Numbered from the stretch's first letter, positions 26,345 through 35,584 are shown. The stretch: 64,000 nt of DNA from Roseiarcus sp963829505 (GCA_963829505.1 CAWHIL010000003.1:930001-994000); one strand, 5' to 3'. The notes: a model not told the origin generated them from the letters alone. Translations and numbers: made by a program.

Positions 26345-27913
26345 TCAGCGGCTTCCCACCCGTTCGAGCCGGTCGCCCTTGCACTCGTCGCCCTTGACCT
26401 TGACCGGCTTGATCGCCGCGTAGGTCCCGTCTCCCGGATAGTTGAATCGGTAAGTGGTGTTCGGCGGCGTGCTCTTCTGCTCTGTGCGCAGCCAATGCGC
26501 CAGCCGAATGGCGACGCCGTAGTCGGTGAAGACGACTTTCCGCCACGCGGTCTTGTCCTGGGCTCCGGACGGCTCCGGCACGCTGGCCATCAAGGTGTGA
26601 TGATCGTCGCCGGCGCAAGTCGCCTCTTCGCAGAGCCTGAGGGTCCAGACCGCGGGGGATACCTCGTCGGCGCTGACAATATCCACGTCCTGCTTGTCTT
26701 CCGCGTCATGAGAAAGAACCACGGCCTGCTTCGACTCGTCGTAAGACTCGCGGCCCCTGTCGATCTGGCGCTCCTCGTAGATCATCCAGACCCGGGCGCG
26801 AAGCGCGCAATGGGGCACCGGAACCTGCGGCAGAACGTCGATCGCCGGCCGCCTGCTGGCGCTCGTCGCCTGTTCGTCGGCCACATCGTTGAAGTGCGTG
26901 CCGGTGACCAAGAGGACGATCGGGTCGCCGTCGGCTACGCGGCGGGTCGGCTCGTTCGGATATTTTCTCCAGATCGCGTCCGGATCGGTGACGGCCGTCA
27001 GCAACACTTTGGTATTCCCGACCGCGTCTCCCCCCGTCTCGCTTTCACGCATGACGCGCAGAAAGTACGGCATGATGTCGATGCCAAGCTTCTCGTACTG
27101 GGCATTGATGTCGGAGTTCGTCTTGACCGTGTGCTCGCTGCTCGGTCCGAGCTCGGCCTTCGGTCCCTCCATTCCGGGGATCGTGGCGCTGAGATCGCCG
27201 GAGAACTTGCGCGAATCCGTCCGCTCGACGCTCGTCACCTTGAGCGTCTCGTTGTCGGTCTCGGCGACCGAGTAGCCGGCGAAGGAAAAGTTGATCGGCT
27301 GAATGAGCACTCTGGTCCAGACCATCCGGTCTCCCGGCCGCCAGTCTATTCCCTTCGCAACGTTCGCGACCAGCACCCGGTCGAATCGGAACGGATCGCG
27401 TTCTCCGACGCGAGCCCTCGAGTCGTCGAGAGCATTCGAAATGTTCGCCCACGCCTTGGCCTTCAGGCCCGGGTCCTGCTCGAGAAAACGGATCGCCTCG
27501 GCCTGCCCGCCATCGGCCAGGTCGCGCAGCGTCGGCGAGGGTCGCGCGGGCGCGACCGTCGAATACACGGCGACGCTCGGGCGGATCCAATCTAGAAATC
27601 GCACCGGAATCTCTTCACTTTCCGCATGGAAGCACGGATCTTTGGCGGTCGCTGAGGAACTCGTCAGCGTGTTGAAGCATGAAGAAAAGGTTTCGCTTTC
27701 CTGGCTCCAGCGCTTCGGCGTCGCTTCCGAATTGCGATTCCATACCCAAATACCCAACCCAGCGATCAGCGCAACCGCGAGTGCGGCGAGCGACCAGAGC
27801 GGCAGGGGCATCCGGAGCCAAGTGCCTAGACTTGTCGTGGCGTCTTCATGCGGCGCGGTCGTTTGAGGCCGGGACTTCTTGACCGTTCCGCCCGCGTCCA
27901 ATCGAACGACCAT
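26345..27913 (-). CDS. Membrane-anchored protein of unknown function
   Basis: 522 aa. A 35-residue cytoplasmic N-terminus is followed by one membrane segment (about 37-57, WSLAALAVALIAGLGIWVW), then a long soluble domain with several cysteines (CFNTL, DPCF, CEEATCAG) presumably in the periplasm. I recognise no family. Codon use and GC are like the neighbours, so it looks native. It is flanked by 250 bases without genes toward the cyclase gene and by an AT-richer promoter-like region upstream. Confidence 0.6.
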   Translation of the reverse strand: MVVRLDAGGTVKKSRPQTTAPHEDATTSLGTWLRMPLPLWSLAALAVALIAGLGIWVWNRNSEATPKRWSQESETFSSCFNTLTSSSATAKDPCFHAESEEIPVRFLDWIRPSVAVYSTVAPARPSPTLRDLADGGQAEAIRFLEQDPGLKAKAWANISNALDDSRARVGERDPFRFDRVLVANVAKGIDWRPGDRMVWTRVLIQPINFSFAGYSVAETDNETLKVTSVERTDSRKFSGDLSATIPGMEGPKAELGPSSEHTVKTNSDINAQYEKLGIDIMPYFLRVMRESETGGDAVGNTKVLLTAVTDPDAIWRKYPNEPTRRVADGDPIVLLVTGTHFNDVADEQATSASRRPAIDVLPQVPVPHCALRARVWMIYEERQIDRGRESYDESKQAVVLSHDAEDKQDVDIVSADEVSPAVWTLRLCEEATCAGDDHHTLMASVPEPSGAQDKTAWRKVVFTDYGVAIRLAHWLRTEQKSTPPNTTYRFNYPGDGTYAAIKPVKVKGDECKGDRLERVGSR

Positions 27914-28087
27914 GTTCGCCTCCAGGGTACGCCCTCCGACACTTTACGAATTCTTTACCCCTTCTTGACTTGACTGAATGTGACCGTTGTCACAAATCGT
28001 GCGGCGCGAAATCGGCGGCGTGGGGAAGGCAAGAGCACCTCCTTCTTCGCCGCGCCCACCTGTCACGCGGCCCTGCGCGGCGCGATC

Positions 28088-28837
28088 TCACGCCTGCCAG
28101 AAAAGCCCGACCGTCAGCGCAAGGCCGATCGCAACGACCGCGATCTTGAGGAGCTTCTCGTTGACGGTCCTGAGCATGAGCGCGCCCCACCAACCGCCGA
28201 TCGCCGCGCCGACGGCGGTAATCGCCGCCTGGAGCCAGTGGACGTCCGGGAAGAAGACGAAGATGGCGACGGCCGACAGGTTCATGACGCCCGCGAGCAC
28301 GTTCTTGGTCGCGCCGGCGTTGCGGATCGCGAGCCCCGCCATGGTGAGCGAGGCCATCATCAGAAGGCCAATGCCGCCGCCGAAATAGCCGCCGTAGACG
28401 GCGATGCAGAACTGCACGACCGCCTCGCCCCGGGGCGGCAGATGGTGAGCGGCGCCGGGCGCCGGGGGTTTCCGGAGGAAGCTCCCCCAGACGAACACCG
28501 CCGTCGCGAAGAGGACGAGCCAGGGCACGAGTTTCGCGAAGACGCCGGGCGGGGTCCACAGCAGCACGACGGCGCCGATCGCCCCGCCGACGAGGCTGAT
28601 CGCGACGAGCGCGGCGAACGGCAAGCCGGGCGGGCTCTGCGCATCGGAGCGTCCGGTCAGCCCCATGACGATCTGCGAGGGAAAGAGCGCGACGCACGAG
28701 GTGATGTTGGCGGCGCGCGCGTCCATGCCGGTCAGCATCAGCGACGGCAGGGTGATGAACGAGCCGCCGCCCGCGAGCGCATTCTGCGCCCCGGCCCACA
28801 TCGCGGCGACGAAGAGGATGAGATGGGCAAGGGTCAT
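28088..28837 (-). CDS. TauE/SafE family anion exporter
   Basis: 249 aa with about eight membrane helices. Members export sulfite or organosulfonates, or otherwise move anions; the specific substrate is not clear. The repeated signature of the family is seen as GGGSFITLPSLML and YGGYFGGGIGLLMMA. The start at 28837 (MTLAHLILF) fits the first helix; the longer frame upstream crosses a palindromic repeat and is unlikely to be translated. Confidence 0.87.
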   Translation of the reverse strand: MTLAHLILFVAAMWAGAQNALAGGGSFITLPSLMLTGMDARAANITSCVALFPSQIVMGLTGRSDAQSPPGLPFAALVAISLVGGAIGAVVLLWTPPGVFAKLVPWLVLFATAVFVWGSFLRKPPAPGAAHHLPPRGEAVVQFCIAVYGGYFGGGIGLLMMASLTMAGLAIRNAGATKNVLAGVMNLSAVAIFVFFPDVHWLQAAITAVGAAIGGWWGALMLRTVNEKLLKIAVVAIGLALTVGLFWQA

Positions 28838-28863
28838 GCACGCCCCGCCCGCAATTGCACGAT

Positions 28864-28979
28864 CTCGTCCTGAGGAGCCGCGCCGAAGGCGACGCGTCTC
28901 GAAGGACGCTCCAGCAGCCAATCAGGCGCCGCCACGAACGTCCTTCGAGACGCCCGCTGCGCGGGCTCCCCAGGACGAG
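28864..28979. repeat. Long palindromic intergenic repeat, copy 2
   Basis: Same family as 7734-7837: left arm 28864-28908 (CTCGTCCTGAGGAGC to CTCGAAGGACG) and inverted right arm 28939-28979, around a 30-base unrelated centre. The arms match the first copy almost base for base while the centre differs, as expected of a mobile or structurally maintained palindrome. Located between the TauE and 8-oxoguanine deaminase genes. Confidence 0.9.
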
Positions 28980-29015
28980 GGCGTTGGTTTCGCCGATGTG
29001 CTTGCAGACTGAGCG

Positions 29016-30344
29016 TCATGCAAACTCCCTTGCGGCGGCGCTGTGCTCCGCCATCAATTGGCCGAGGTCGAGGCCGACCGGCGCCCCGTCGACGACGCGC
29101 CATTCGCCCGCGACCATCACATGGGCCGCCCGTGTCGCTCCGCAGAGCACCAGCGCCGCGAGCGGGTCGTGCGCGCCGGAGAAGCGCGGCTCGTCGAGCG
29201 CAAAGAGCGCGAGATCCGCCTCGCGCCCCTCGGCGATGACGCCGACGTCGTCGCGGCCGAGACAGCGCGCCGAGCCTTGCGTTCCCCAGCGCAGCGCGTC
29301 GAGGTGGGTGATCCGGTCGGCGCCGTAGCGCAGGCGCCCGATCATCAGCGCGTGCCGCACCGCCTCCATGATGTTGGAGGCGTCGTTCGACGCGGAGCCG
29401 TCGACGCCGAGCCCGAGCGGCGCCCCTGCCTCTTCGAGCTCGCAGGTCCGGCATATGCCCGAGGCGAGCACCATGTTCGACGCGGCGCAATGGCAGATTC
29501 CGACGCCCGCCCGTCCGAGGCGCCCGACCTCTTCGTCGCTGAAATGGATCCCGTGCGCGAGCCAGACGCGGCGCGACATCCAGCCAGTCTCCTCGAGAAG
29601 GTCGACCGGCCGCAACCCGTACATATCGAGGCAGAACCTCTCCTCGTCCTCAGTCTCGCAGAGGTGGGTGTGAAGCTGGCAGTCGTATTTCTCGGCAAGC
29701 GCCGCACTCTCGCTCATGAGCCGCCGGTTGACCGAGAAGGGCGAACATGGCGCGAGCGCGATGCGGATCCTCGCGCCGGGCTTCGGGTCGTGGAAGGCCT
29801 TGAGCACGCGCTCGCTGTCGGCGAGGATCGTATCCTCGTCCTGCACGACGCTGTCGGGCGGCAGGCCGCCGTCCTTGGCCGAAAAATTCATCGAGCCGCG
29901 TGACACCGTCATCCGCACGCCAAGCGCCAGCGCCTCCTCGACCGCGATGTCGACCGCGTCCTCGAGCCCCGCCGGATAGAGATAGTGATGGTCCGACGTC
30001 GTCGTGCAGCCGGAGAGGAGAAGCTCGGTCAGCGCCATGCGGACCGCAAGGCGCAGGTGGCGTGGCTTGAGCCGCGACCAGATCGGATAGAGCGCGACGA
30101 GCCAGGGGAAGAGCTTCCGGTTGATCGCCTTGGGGTGGGCGCGGGTCAGCGTCTGGTAGAAGTGGTGATGGGCGTTGACGAGGCCGGGAAGGACGACGAG
30201 ACGGGAGGCGTCGAAGGCAGCGTCGATCCGCTCGGGCGCGCCGCCGCGCGGAACGCGTTCGGCGATGCGCGTCCCCTCGACGACGACCCCCCGCTCCGCC
30301 CCTTCGGCGAAGATCGCCAGCGGGTCCTTGATCCACATCCGCAT
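29016..30344 (-). CDS. 8-oxoguanine deaminase (amidohydrolase superfamily)
   Basis: 442 aa. Zinc hydrolase that deaminates 8-oxoguanine to urate, a salvage/detoxification step. Metal and active-site motifs are in order: VNAHHHFYQTL, GCTTTSDHHYLYPAG, LHTHLCETEDEE, LAHGIHFS and LGVDGSASNDASN. This combination is characteristic of the 8-oxoguanine deaminase group rather than of cytosine or guanine deaminases. Start is the ATG at 30344 or the one two codons later; neither has a strong ribosome site. Confidence 0.87.
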   Translation of the reverse strand: MRMWIKDPLAIFAEGAERGVVVEGTRIAERVPRGGAPERIDAAFDASRLVVLPGLVNAHHHFYQTLTRAHPKAINRKLFPWLVALYPIWSRLKPRHLRLAVRMALTELLLSGCTTTSDHHYLYPAGLEDAVDIAVEEALALGVRMTVSRGSMNFSAKDGGLPPDSVVQDEDTILADSERVLKAFHDPKPGARIRIALAPCSPFSVNRRLMSESAALAEKYDCQLHTHLCETEDEERFCLDMYGLRPVDLLEETGWMSRRVWLAHGIHFSDEEVGRLGRAGVGICHCAASNMVLASGICRTCELEEAGAPLGLGVDGSASNDASNIMEAVRHALMIGRLRYGADRITHLDALRWGTQGSARCLGRDDVGVIAEGREADLALFALDEPRFSGAHDPLAALVLCGATRAAHVMVAGEWRVVDGAPVGLDLGQLMAEHSAAAREFA

Positions 30345-30424
30345 GAAGCCGCCGTCCCGGGAGTTCGGACGTCCTTTTGGAAACAGGCGGGCCGCGGTGT
30401 CAACGCCCAAGCCTTCGCGGGGCC

Positions 30425-31288
30425 TCAGGGCCCGAGCATATCGTTCGTCGGCCCGAGCGCGGTGAACACCTTGACCTCGTCGCCCCGGAGCACGCCCATC
30501 TTGGCGACGCCGGTGCGTCCCGATCCCGCGTCGAGATTGAGCCGGAAGGCGCGGATCTGGTCCTCGTGCGAGGCGTTGCGCCTCGCGTCGTTCGGCGTGT
30601 GGCCATGGACCACGAAATAGCCGCCGAAGCCGTCCTTTCCGGGGGAAGCTTCGAGGAAGGGCCAGCGCACCCAGGCCCAGTGCATGTCCTCGTCGAGATC
30701 GCAAAGCGGCGTGTTCCACGGGCGGCTCAGAAATCGTTCGAGTTCGATGTTCGGGTTGACGCCCGCATGGACGAAGAGCGCGCCGTCCGAGCGCCAGTTC
30801 GCCTGGAGCCCCCCGAGCCAGAGGCGGATGCGCTCGGGAAGCGCGACCCGGATGATGGTCAGGAGCTCCTCGGGCCCATGGGGCACGGCGTCGAAGCGGG
30901 CAAATTCCCTGACAACCGCGCCGCCGCCGTTGCGCAGCCAGGTTTGCAGCGCCTCGAGCGCGTGGTCCCATGGGCTCCGGGGATCGAGCGCGAGCCGCAT
31001 CATCGCTTCGTGGTTGCCCATCAGAAAGACCGCTTCGTCGGCCCGAATGACGGCGGCGCCGCCGATCGCCAGATCGATCGTGCCGAGGCTGTCCGGACCG
31101 CGGTCGACGAGGTCGCCGAGAAAGACGAGGACGCGGCGCTCGCGGCGCCTCGGCTCCAGCGCCGCCTCGTCAAGCAGCGCCCGCAGGAGGTCGGTCCGGC
31201 CGTGCAGGTCGCCGATGGCGAAGACCTCGACGTCGGGCGCCACCGAACGCGGCAGGGCAAAGGTGCGTCGATCGACGACGGCCGCCAT
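30425..31288 (-). CDS. Metallophosphoesterase, serine/threonine protein phosphatase-like
   Basis: 287 aa. All five PPP-family metal motifs are present: GDLHGR, GDLVDRGPDS, GNHE, HAG and HGH. Such bacterial enzymes dephosphorylate proteins or hydrolyse diadenosine tetraphosphate; the sequence does not separate the two. It is divergent from the VWA-domain gene with 78 bases between them, and 80 bases upstream of the deaminase gene. Confidence 0.87.
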   Translation of the reverse strand: MAAVVDRRTFALPRSVAPDVEVFAIGDLHGRTDLLRALLDEAALEPRRRERRVLVFLGDLVDRGPDSLGTIDLAIGGAAVIRADEAVFLMGNHEAMMRLALDPRSPWDHALEALQTWLRNGGGAVVREFARFDAVPHGPEELLTIIRVALPERIRLWLGGLQANWRSDGALFVHAGVNPNIELERFLSRPWNTPLCDLDEDMHWAWVRWPFLEASPGKDGFGGYFVVHGHTPNDARRNASHEDQIRAFRLNLDAGSGRTGVAKMGVLRGDEVKVFTALGPTNDMLGP

Positions 31289-31366
31289 CCGATCCGTTCC
31301 CTCGGGGCCCCTGAAGCAGCGATGACCATTGCACGGGGGCCGCGGCGGACGCTACGATCAATCCCG

Positions 31367-32542
31367 ATGTTCCTGACCTTTTTCACCAACCTCCGCGAGG
31401 CGCGGGTGCCGGTCACGCCGCGCGAATATCTCGACCTCATGCGGGCGCTCGAAGGCGACCTCGCGGAGAGGTCGGTCGACGAGTTCTACCGCCTGTCGCG
31501 CGCTCTCCTCGTCAAGGACGAGCGCAACCTCGACCGCTTCGACCTCGTCTTCGCCGCGACCTTCAAGGGCGTCCTGAACGTGGCCGCGGCGGTCGAGGCG
31601 AAGGAATTGCCCGAGGAGTGGCTCCGGCGCATGGCCGAGAAATTCCTCACCCCCGAGGAGCGGGCGGAGATCGAAAAGCTCGGTTTCGACAAGCTGATGG
31701 AGACGCTCCGCAAGCGCCTCGCCGAGCAGAAGGGCCGCCATCAGGGCGGCTCGAAATGGATCGGAACCGCAGGGACTTCGCCCTTCGGGGCTTACGGCGA
31801 CCATCCCGAGGGGGTGCGCATCGGCCAGGACAAGGGCCGCCGCGGGAGCGCCATCAAGGTGTGGGACAAGCGCGAATTCAAGGACTTCGACGGCGACGCG
31901 GAACTGGGCCCACGCAACATCAAGGTGGCCCTGAGGCGGCTCAGGCGCTTCGCTCGCGAGGGGGCGGACGAGGAACTCGACCTCGACGGCACGATCCGCT
32001 CGACCGCCGATCGCGGCTATATCGACGTCAAGCTGAGGCCCGAACGGCGTAACGCCGTGAAGGTGCTCCTTTTCCTCGACGTCGGCGGCTCGATGGACTG
32101 GCACGTCGAGGCGGCCGAGCACCTCTTCTCGGCCGCCCAGAGCCAGTTCAAACGGCTCGAGCACTTCTACTTCCACAATTGCCTCTACGAGAGCGTGTGG
32201 AAGAACAACCGGCGCCGCTACGAGGAGCGGATCGCCACCCGCGACCTTCTGAACAGCTTCGGGCGCGACCACCGCGTCGTCTTCGTCGGCGACGCCTCGA
32301 TGAGCCCCTACGAGATCGTGTCGCCGGGAGGCTCGGTCGAGCACCTCAATCCCGAGCCGGGCAAGGCATGGCTCGCGCGGGCGATCGCCGCCTGGCCGCG
32401 CAGCGTCTGGATCAATCCGACGCCCGAGGCCCATTGGACCTATTCGCAATCGACCCAGATGATCGCCGACATCTTTCAGCGTCGCATGTTCCCGCTCACC
32501 CCCGACGGCGTCGAGGCGGCGATGAAGGCGCTGGCGCACTGA
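31367..32542 (+). CDS. VWA domain-containing protein (CoxE-like)
   Basis: 391 aa. Begins MFLTFFTNLREARVPVTPREYLDL, typical of this family. The central basic region is followed by a von Willebrand A domain with the metal-site motif LDVGGSMDWH, the variant DxGxS form usual here. Such proteins often pair with a MoxR-type AAA ATPase in assembling metalloenzymes, but none is adjacent. The start was chosen at the family N-terminus; the frame is open far upstream without similarity. Confidence 0.87.
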   Translation: MFLTFFTNLREARVPVTPREYLDLMRALEGDLAERSVDEFYRLSRALLVKDERNLDRFDLVFAATFKGVLNVAAAVEAKELPEEWLRRMAEKFLTPEERAEIEKLGFDKLMETLRKRLAEQKGRHQGGSKWIGTAGTSPFGAYGDHPEGVRIGQDKGRRGSAIKVWDKREFKDFDGDAELGPRNIKVALRRLRRFAREGADEELDLDGTIRSTADRGYIDVKLRPERRNAVKVLLFLDVGGSMDWHVEAAEHLFSAAQSQFKRLEHFYFHNCLYESVWKNNRRRYEERIATRDLLNSFGRDHRVVFVGDASMSPYEIVSPGGSVEHLNPEPGKAWLARAIAAWPRSVWINPTPEAHWTYSQSTQMIADIFQRRMFPLTPDGVEAAMKALAH

Positions 32543-32549
32543 CCGCCCC

Positions 32550-32680
32550 CTCTCCCGCCGGGAGAGGAAAGCCGCCGCAAGCGGCAGGGTGAGGGTACGC
32601 GACGCCGACGCTGTTTGTTTTCGCACCCGGCGCAGGCCATCATCCGGCGCTACGCGCCACCTTCTCCCGGAGGGAGAAGG
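32550..32680. repeat. Two short REP-like hairpins
   Basis: CTCTCCC-GCC-GGGAGAG (32550-32566) and CCTTCTCCC-GGA-GGGAGAAGG (32660-32680), each followed by GGCAGGGTGAGG or GACAGGGTGAGG. The first may act as terminator of the VWA gene. Related hairpins occur at 33262-33280 and 41549-41670. Confidence 0.7.
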
Positions 32681-32720
32681 GATCGCGCCGGCGACAGGGT
32701 GAGGAAGCAGGAGGATCGCT

Positions 32721-33128
32721 ATGACCCGGATGGCGCAATGCTGCTGCGGCTCGCTGAGGGCGGAGGCGCGGGCCGAGCCTCAATTGGTGGGGATTTGCAA
32801 CTGTGTCGAATGCCAGCGCCGCACGGGCGCGCCGTTCGGCGCCGGGGCGTATTTTCGGGCGAGCGACGTCGAGGTCTCGGGACCGAGCACATCCTACGCG
32901 CGAACCGGCGCGACCGGCGGCCGGGTCGAAGGCCACTTCTGCCCGACCTGCGGCTCGACCGTGTACTGGTTTCCTGAAAAATTTGCAGGGATGATCGGGG
33001 TCGCGGTCGGCGCCTTCGCCGACCCGACGTTTCCGGCCCCGACCTTCTCGGCCTGGGAGCAGTCCCGCCACGCGTGGCTCGCCTTCGAGCACGACCTGTT
33101 GCGCGCGCCGCGCGCGCTTGGCGGCTAA
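32721..33128 (+). CDS. GFA family zinc protein (glutathione-dependent formaldehyde-activating enzyme-like)
   Basis: 135 aa. The zinc-binding cysteine pattern of the GFA/CENP-V fold is complete: QCCCGSL, ICNCVECQRRTGAPFG and FCPTCGST. Only some members bind S-hydroxymethylglutathione; most are uncharacterised. AGGAGG lies seven bases before the ATG. The 5' part of the gene, together with its upstream hairpin, recurs in broken form 600 bases downstream. Confidence 0.88.
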   Translation: MTRMAQCCCGSLRAEARAEPQLVGICNCVECQRRTGAPFGAGAYFRASDVEVSGPSTSYARTGATGGRVEGHFCPTCGSTVYWFPEKFAGMIGVAVGAFADPTFPAPTFSAWEQSRHAWLAFEHDLLRAPRALGG

Positions 33129-33133
33129 GAGCT

Positions 33134-33235
33134 TTTGGCGATTCGGTCGAATCGCCAAATGCCCTTGCTTCCCTGATTTCCGCGCGCTTTTTGCGAAAGA
33201 CCGGCATCCACTTTTTCGCCGCGCGCTCTAGGCGC
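33134..33235. repeat. Palindrome and associated intergenic repeat
   Basis: A perfect 11-bp inverted repeat TTTGGCGATTC/GAATCGCCAAA (33134-33159, loop GGTC) six bases after the GFA stop codon is followed by sequence that, on the minus strand, reads GAAAAAGTGGATGCCGGTC, a wording I know from dispersed Rhizobiales repeats. The palindrome may double as a terminator for the GFA gene. Confidence 0.6.
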
Positions 33236-33261
33236 AGGCCCTTATCCGGCCGCGCTTCGCG

Positions 33262-33393
33262 CTTCCCCCCGAGGGGGAAGGGATCGCGCCGCCGCACAGG
33301 GCAAGGAGGGTCACTATGACCGGGTGGCGCAATGCTGCTGCGGCTCGCTGAGGGCGGAGGCGCGGGCCGAGCCTCAGTTGGTGGGGATTTGCA
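33262..33393 (+). pseudogene. Truncated duplicate of the GFA gene 5' end
   Basis: Bases 33316-33393 copy the first 26 codons of the GFA gene with only a few changes, including one lost base that shifts the frame after ATGACC. The copied block extends upstream through a hairpin (33262-33280) equivalent to that at 32660. Homology stops abruptly at 33393. It cannot encode a GFA protein. Confidence 0.8.
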
Positions 33394-33410
33394 CAACGTC
33401 CTTACGGTGT

Positions 33411-34055
33411 TCATCGGCTCTCGCTCCAGGCGAGCCTCAGCGCGAAGGCGCTCATGAGGGCGGCGAAGGCATAGTCGAAGAGGCGCAAGGCCCGCGGGTT
33501 CGCCCGCGCCGCCGCGACGAAGCGACCGGCGACGAGGATCACGATGGCGTTGACGATCGTGGTGACCGCGATGAAGCCGAAGCCGAGGATAAAGAGTTTT
33601 GCGCCCGCGCGCGGGTCGCTGGCGGCGATGAACTGCGGCAGGAAGGTCACGAAGAAGATCACGATCTTCGGATTGGTGAGGTTGATGAGGAGGCCGTTGA
33701 GGAAGGCGCCCCTGACGCCTCCTGCCGCGCCGCCCTCGGCGTTGAGCTTCAGCGCCGTCCCGTGGCGGAGCGCATTGAAGGCGAGCCACAGGAGATAGAG
33801 CGCGCCCGCGATTTTGACCGCCTGATAGGCGGACGCCGAGGCCGCGAGCAATGCGGAGAGGCCGAGCGCCGCCGCGCAGGTGTGGACGACAAGCCCGAGG
33901 TTCGCCCCCGCCTGCGCCGCGAACCCCTGCCCCCTGCCCCCGCCGAGCGTCCGCGACAGAAAGAGCGCCATGTCGGCGCCCGGCGTCGCCGCCAGCAGGA
34001 CGCAGGCGACGAGGTAGCCGAAGGCGACGGCGGGCGTCGGAAAGAAGGGCGTCAT
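33411..34055 (-). CDS. LysE family translocator
   Basis: 214 aa, about six membrane helices. The N-terminal ATPGADMALFLSRTLGGG and the middle NLTNPKIVIFFVTFLPQF are signatures of LysE/RhtB exporters, which pump amino acids or analogues out of the cell. Substrate unknown. Its ATG overlaps the kinase gene stop by four bases; it is the last gene of the TerC-LysE-kinase-LysE run. Confidence 0.9.
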   Translation of the reverse strand: MTPFFPTPAVAFGYLVACVLLAATPGADMALFLSRTLGGGRGQGFAAQAGANLGLVVHTCAAALGLSALLAASASAYQAVKIAGALYLLWLAFNALRHGTALKLNAEGGAAGGVRGAFLNGLLINLTNPKIVIFFVTFLPQFIAASDPRAGAKLFILGFGFIAVTTIVNAIVILVAGRFVAAARANPRALRLFDYAFAALMSAFALRLAWSESR

Positions 34056-34969
34056 CGGTTGCTCGCCATAGCGGCTTCGACCTCGGCCCGGCGCGGCAGC
34101 GGCGCGATCGCGCCGCGACCCATCGTCGAGAGCCGGGCTGCGACGCTCGCGAAACGCGCGGCGGCGAAAGGGTCGGCGGAGCAGACGAATTCGGCGAGAA
34201 GAGCGCCGTCGAAGGCGTCGCTCGCTCCGGTTGCGTCGACCGGCTCGACGGCGAAAGGCGCGACCCGCTCGCGCCGCGCGGCGTTGGCGGCGAACGCGCC
34301 GGCGCGGCCGAGCTTCACCACGACGAGGCGAGCGCCAAGTCTGAGATAGAAGTCGGCGATGGCGTCCGGCTCGTCCGAGCCCATGAGGTCGCGCGCGTCG
34401 TCGAGGCCGATCAACACGATGTCGGAGGCGCGCATCGCCTCGTGCACGATCGCCCGCGCGCGCCTGAGCGGCCAGAGTTTCGGGCTCACGTTCGCCGCAT
34501 AGGAGACGAGGTTCTTCGCCTCGCGCGCGATGTCGATTGCGGCGAAGACCGCGTCGGCGGCCGAGGACGAAATCGCCTGGCTCGCGCCGGTCACGTGCAG
34601 GATCCGGGTCGCCTTGATGCGGTCGACGGGCAGATCGCTCTCGCCGATGCGGCTCGCCGCCGAGCCAGCCCTCAAGGCCGAGATCTCGGCCCCGTCGGGC
34701 CCGCGCGACAGGAAGATAAGGCCAGTGTGCGCCCCGCCGCTGACGACGACGCGGCTCGCGTCCACGCCTTCCTTCAGCCAGAGTTCGGTCAGCGCCCGGC
34801 CGAACCGGTCGGCCCCGACGGCGGTGAAGATGGCGGCGTCGGCCCCGAGCCGCGCCGCCGCGATCATGGCGTTCGACGCGTCGCCGGAGAAGCCCTGGAC
34901 GAAGGGCGCGCCGTCGCCCGCCTGCTCGAGTTCGACCAGAGGCTCGCCGATGGCGAGAAGATCCGACAT
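34052..34969 (-). CDS. PfkB family sugar kinase (2-keto-3-deoxygluconate kinase-like)
   Basis: 305 aa ribokinase-fold kinase. Begins LLAIGEPLVELEQ and FSGDASNAMIAAARLGA, as in 2-dehydro-3-deoxygluconokinases; the ATP/anion-hole motif reads DATGASDAFDGALL, with Ser replacing the usual second Gly of GAGD while the catalytic Asp is kept. It would phosphorylate KDG or a related sugar. Five bases separate it from the upstream LysE gene and it overlaps the downstream one. Confidence 0.82.
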   Translation of the reverse strand: MSDLLAIGEPLVELEQAGDGAPFVQGFSGDASNAMIAAARLGADAAIFTAVGADRFGRALTELWLKEGVDASRVVVSGGAHTGLIFLSRGPDGAEISALRAGSAASRIGESDLPVDRIKATRILHVTGASQAISSSAADAVFAAIDIAREAKNLVSYAANVSPKLWPLRRARAIVHEAMRASDIVLIGLDDARDLMGSDEPDAIADFYLRLGARLVVVKLGRAGAFAANAARRERVAPFAVEPVDATGASDAFDGALLAEFVCSADPFAAARFASVAARLSTMGRGAIAPLPRRAEVEAAMASNR

Positions 34970-34974
34970 CGCGC

Positions 34975-35584
34975 CTACCTCGCCGCGATCGCGACCGCGA
35001 CGCCCGCCATCACGCCGCCCGCGGCGCGGTGGGCGAAGCGCATCGCCCTCGCCGAGCGGAAGAGCGCCCGGGCGCGGTTGGCGGCGAGCGCGTAAGCCGC
35101 GAGCGTCGTCGCGATGATCGGAACGCAGATCGCGGCGAGCATCCCGAGGGTCGTGACAGTAAGAACTCTTCACGTCGACCACGAGCGGCATGATCGACAG
35201 AAAGAACACCATGACCTTCGGGTTGCCGAGGGTCAGCGACAGCGAGCCGAAGAAGGCGCGAAATCCGCACGACGCCGGCGGCGGCGCCTCGCCCCTTGTG
35301 GCGGGCGCGGTCGCGGTCCGCCAGGCGAGGAAAAGCAGATAGGCGGCGCCCGCGTATTTGATCACGGTGAAGGCGCCGGCGAAGGCGTTGGCGAGCGCGG
35401 CGAGGCCGGTCCCCGCGACGAGAAGCCAGATCATGTCGCCGACGACGTAGCCCGCGATGAATGGCGCGACGCCCGCGAGCCCGTAGGCGAGCACCCGCGC
35501 CACCAGCGCCGCGAGCCCCGGCCCGGGGGTCGCGACAGCGGCGAAATAGACGGCTGCGAAGAGAGCGAGGGAGCCGAGCGTCAT
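34975..35584 (-). CDS. LysE family translocator (single-base frameshift)
   Basis: About 203 aa if repaired. Begins MTLGSLALFAAVYFAAVATPGPGLAA and contains LTLGNPKVMVFFLSIMPLVVDVK, a second LysE exporter not closely similar to the first. At about 35164-35165 an extra base (TT for T on the coding strand) throws it out of frame; removing it gives SLTVTTLGMLAAICVP and a complete C-terminus ending VAIAAR. Start overlaps the TerC stop by four bases. Confidence 0.85.
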
